A stretch of 64,000 bases of DNA, from positions 7,606,503 to 7,670,502 of the forward strand of contig WMCF01000029.1 of assembly GCA_009792885.1 (NCBI GenBank), given 5' to 3'. This stretch comes from Eremophila alpestris peregrina (lineage: Eukaryota; Chordata; Aves; Passeriformes; Alaudidae). The notes under the pieces were generated by a model, which saw nothing but the letters and a program-made list of their open reading frames with translations, did no database searches and was not told the DNA's origin. Shown here piece by piece: positions 61,531-64,000 of the stretch (the first letter of the stretch is position 1; the number at the start of each line of letters is the position of its first letter). A program made the translations under genes and the position numbers.

Positions 61531-64000
61531 AATGCTGAGAAGGTCATATATTCATTGCTGACAATAATAGATACTCTGAATATTCACTTTATCCTCTTCT
61601 ATATCCCTATTTTGGTAAAGCAAAAATATCCTCATTCCTTCAAAGCTGTTCCCTTCAGTTGGAGCATTTCCTCTTGCACAGAAACATGTGATGCCTGTAG
61701 TGCTGCCTGTGCTGTGCTAATTACTATTGTTCCTCAGTGGCTGTAATGGCATGAGAGTTGGAGAAAGAATCACAGCAGGTGAGGGAATGGAAGCTGTCAG
61801 GCCATGAACACAGTAAGGTAAACCATAACATCCATAATATTTTACAGTGTGAATCAAAGAATCAAGTCCTACTTTTGTTGGATTATAAAATGTTATTTTT
61901 ATGGGGTGGAAAATAAGAAAAAAACCCCAGGTTGTTCAGTATATCAAACCTGTTTGTACTAATGACACTTCTATCTGTATCTCTAATATTGCTATTAAAA
62001 GGGACTTAATTAAATAAAATGCTCTGTGATTTATTGAAGTAGCCTGTAATAGCTCAATGTGCTTATACCTTCTTGAAATTGCCAAAACACATTGTGCTAA
62101 TGCAGCTAATGGCAAGTCCATCACTGCACCACCTGTCTGATTGTGATTTGTAAGGCCTATTAAGTCTATTTATCATTGAGCTGATATGAGACAGAGAGGA
62201 AAGAATGAGGTTAGAATAATTTTCATACAGGAAAATGGCCAGAGGAAGTGGTCAAGGTGAAGTAATTCTTAAAAAGAGTGTAAAACTTGTTAAGTCACCA
62301 TTTTCTAGTTCTTTCAATTAGAATGTTTCCCAAGAGTTTGATCAAGGAAGCAATTTTAATGGGTTTTTGAAGAAAAAGGACTGTGGTAGGCTCTTTGAGA
62401 GTTCCCTGACAGACATCCTTCCCTTTGCAGCCTGAGAACCAAAGGGAAGACTTGGAATTCACCCAAGTTCTGAATTACACAGAGTAGGTATCTGTTTTGC
62501 ATGACTTCTGTCTCCCCAAAAGTGTGACTCCCCTGTAGATTTTAGTTTAATTTAGAGTTTATTTTTCTCCAGGATAGCACCTGAGGTTTATAAGCAATTT
62601 CCACAGTGGTCTAGGCTTCATATTTAATTCCATACTTACCAGCAATCAAGTGAAAATCTAAATATAAAAAATAGGCTTCTGTACACACACAGCAGACAGC
62701 AAAGTAGCTCATAATATACAGAGGTAAGAAGAAATTACAGATTGCTATAAAATCTCATTAAAAATGATACATTGTTCCAGTAGCTTTATCTGGGATAGGG
62801 AGTGGGGAGCTGTAATTGTCCTTCAGTTGCACATATCATATTGGAATCATTATTTAATATTTATATGCCAGAGTGGTTTTATTTCAGTCTTGCCTTATGT
62901 GAACAATATCTTATTTTATCAGCTTCTATCTCTACATTTAAAGTAAAAATGTTCCTTATCTCTAATAGCAGCAAAACACTTACAGTAATGCTTTTCTTAA
63001 AAACAAACAGCCCTAAAACTTGAGCATAGCCATAACCTCCCCTGGCAGGAAGCACAGAAGACACAATTTTCTGAGGACATCAAGTGTGGTGACCCAGAGC
63101 AGCAAAATGCCTGGGGATGAACTTTATGGGCAGCACCTGCAAGTCCAGTGTGAGTCAAAGGGATGAATTTCCAACATGTGCCAACCTCCTTAGCTGCTAA
63201 TGCAGGACATCACCAAAGGAAAAGGACTGAGAAGTACCTGCAGCCTTCAGAATTGTGTTTGAATGGCTGCAAGAATTCAGCAGGGTAAGAAGCACAAGCA
63301 GAATAGCAGATTTCCCCCATTGTTTCTCAGTTTTTGAAGCTTATAAAGTTACTTTTCCAACCCCAGAAACATTTCACCCTCGTAATGATTAGAGACACTG
63401 ATACTACTCAGAAACTGTTCAGGCAGTAATGTGAGGAGAACAGGGAGCATTAAGTGGTTGTTAGGTTGAAACAAAATCTTCTGAACTACTAAGAGATAAT
63501 TAGGCTTTCAGTGGGAAAAGAAAAATATAATTTAAAGGCCTTTACTCAACTTGGTTTTTCCTGAAGTGTTTACCTAACATCTGTTCTCCTAAGGGACTCC
63601 CTTCTGAATTATTCAGTTCCACAGTACAACACAGACTCCTACCCAGGGGCCTGAAATACTCAGAGAAAAACTTGAAATAATAATCCAACTGTCTCATATT
63701 CTGTGTAATGGAGCAATTGGCTCCAAATTGCTCTGGCTAACTCAGGCCCCAGTGTCCTCTCAGCAGCATCACTTCATTGCAGGAGATGTGTGTGAAGTGG
63801 TACCAGTTTGAGCAAGGGGTGGCTCTGGTGGTGCCAGGGGGAGCACTGCTTGTTGCTGCAGGGTGAACGAGAGGGCACTGAGCAGGCTGGCAAACCATCA
63901 AATGGCCCCTTGGGAAACAAGAGGGAGATTAAAAAAAAAAAAAGGGTTATTAAGAATTGTGCTAAAATACTGGCTGAAGAGTAATCCTCGCTGCACTCAA

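Larger units (their letters stand above)
49126..64000. other. Intergenic region downstream of TJP1
   Basis: Nearly 15 kb of mostly AT-rich sequence with no exon series, CpG island, tRNA or rRNA that I can support. It contains one clear CR1 (56885-57441), a CR1 relic (61465-61530), a GC-rich block without identity (about 54245-54475) and several isolated open frames discussed in the findings. In mammals the next gene beyond the TJP1 3' end is FAM189A1 in the same orientation; nothing like its start is visible here. Confidence 0.7.

Noticed and set aside
1..64000. CRISPR arrays, operons, tRNA or rRNA genes
   Set aside because: No regularly spaced repeats, cloverleaf-like sequence or rRNA core motifs were found; the sequence is a vertebrate nuclear locus.

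Overview
The window is vertebrate nuclear DNA, almost certainly from a bird. Large AT-rich introns with GT-AG borders separate the exons of one gene. Every interspersed repeat I can recognise is a 5'-truncated CR1 LINE with the avian-type 3' end. No SINE or LTR families of mammals are visible. A turtle or crocodilian source, which would also carry CR1, cannot be fully excluded.

One gene dominates: TJP1 (ZO-1, tight junction protein 1) on the + strand. I can place 27 coding exons (8879-47610), all with consistent phases and an intact reading frame. They run from just before an internal Met (MEETAIWEQH...) to the C-terminal ...VLIDHF stop, giving 1,757 residues from that Met with the longer splice forms. 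Only the short first coding exon and the promoter lie upstream of the window. Domain order is PDZ1, basic linker, PDZ2, RS-rich linker, PDZ3, SH3, U5, guanylate-kinase-like (GUK), acidic U6, the alternative alpha exon, a long Tyr/Pro-rich actin-binding region, and ZU5. Together these form the scaffold that ties claudins, JAMs and occludin to actin at tight junctions. Residue numbers below count the Met at 8888 as 1; add about 12 for usual mammalian numbering near the N-terminus.

Layout: 1-8878 is the 3' part of intron 1, with a CR1 and simple repeats. 8879-33886 holds the MAGUK core, the alpha exon and the giant exon. 34222-44046 holds the C-terminal exons, with an 0.87-kb antisense CR1 in one intron. 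44047-47515 is the last intron, which carries a sequencing-library artefact. 47516-47610 is the last exon, followed by a 3'UTR of about 1.5 kb ending at tandem AATAAA signals near 49.1 kb. 49.13-64 kb appears intergenic: two CR1 fragments and a few weak exon-like or small ORFs, but no gene I can support.

I found no undescribed biological system. The most important observation is that the last intron contains a back-to-back pair of Tn5 mosaic ends (the Nextera mate-pair junction adapter) between two 149-bp copies of the same sequence, so this part of the assembly is artificial. Other points worth checking are an in-frame alternative donor (the 20-residue beta segment), a possible in-frame alternative acceptor adding 21 residues, an exon-intron 16-bp repeat, two perfect 20-22-bp palindromes, and unassigned small ORFs downstream of TJP1.
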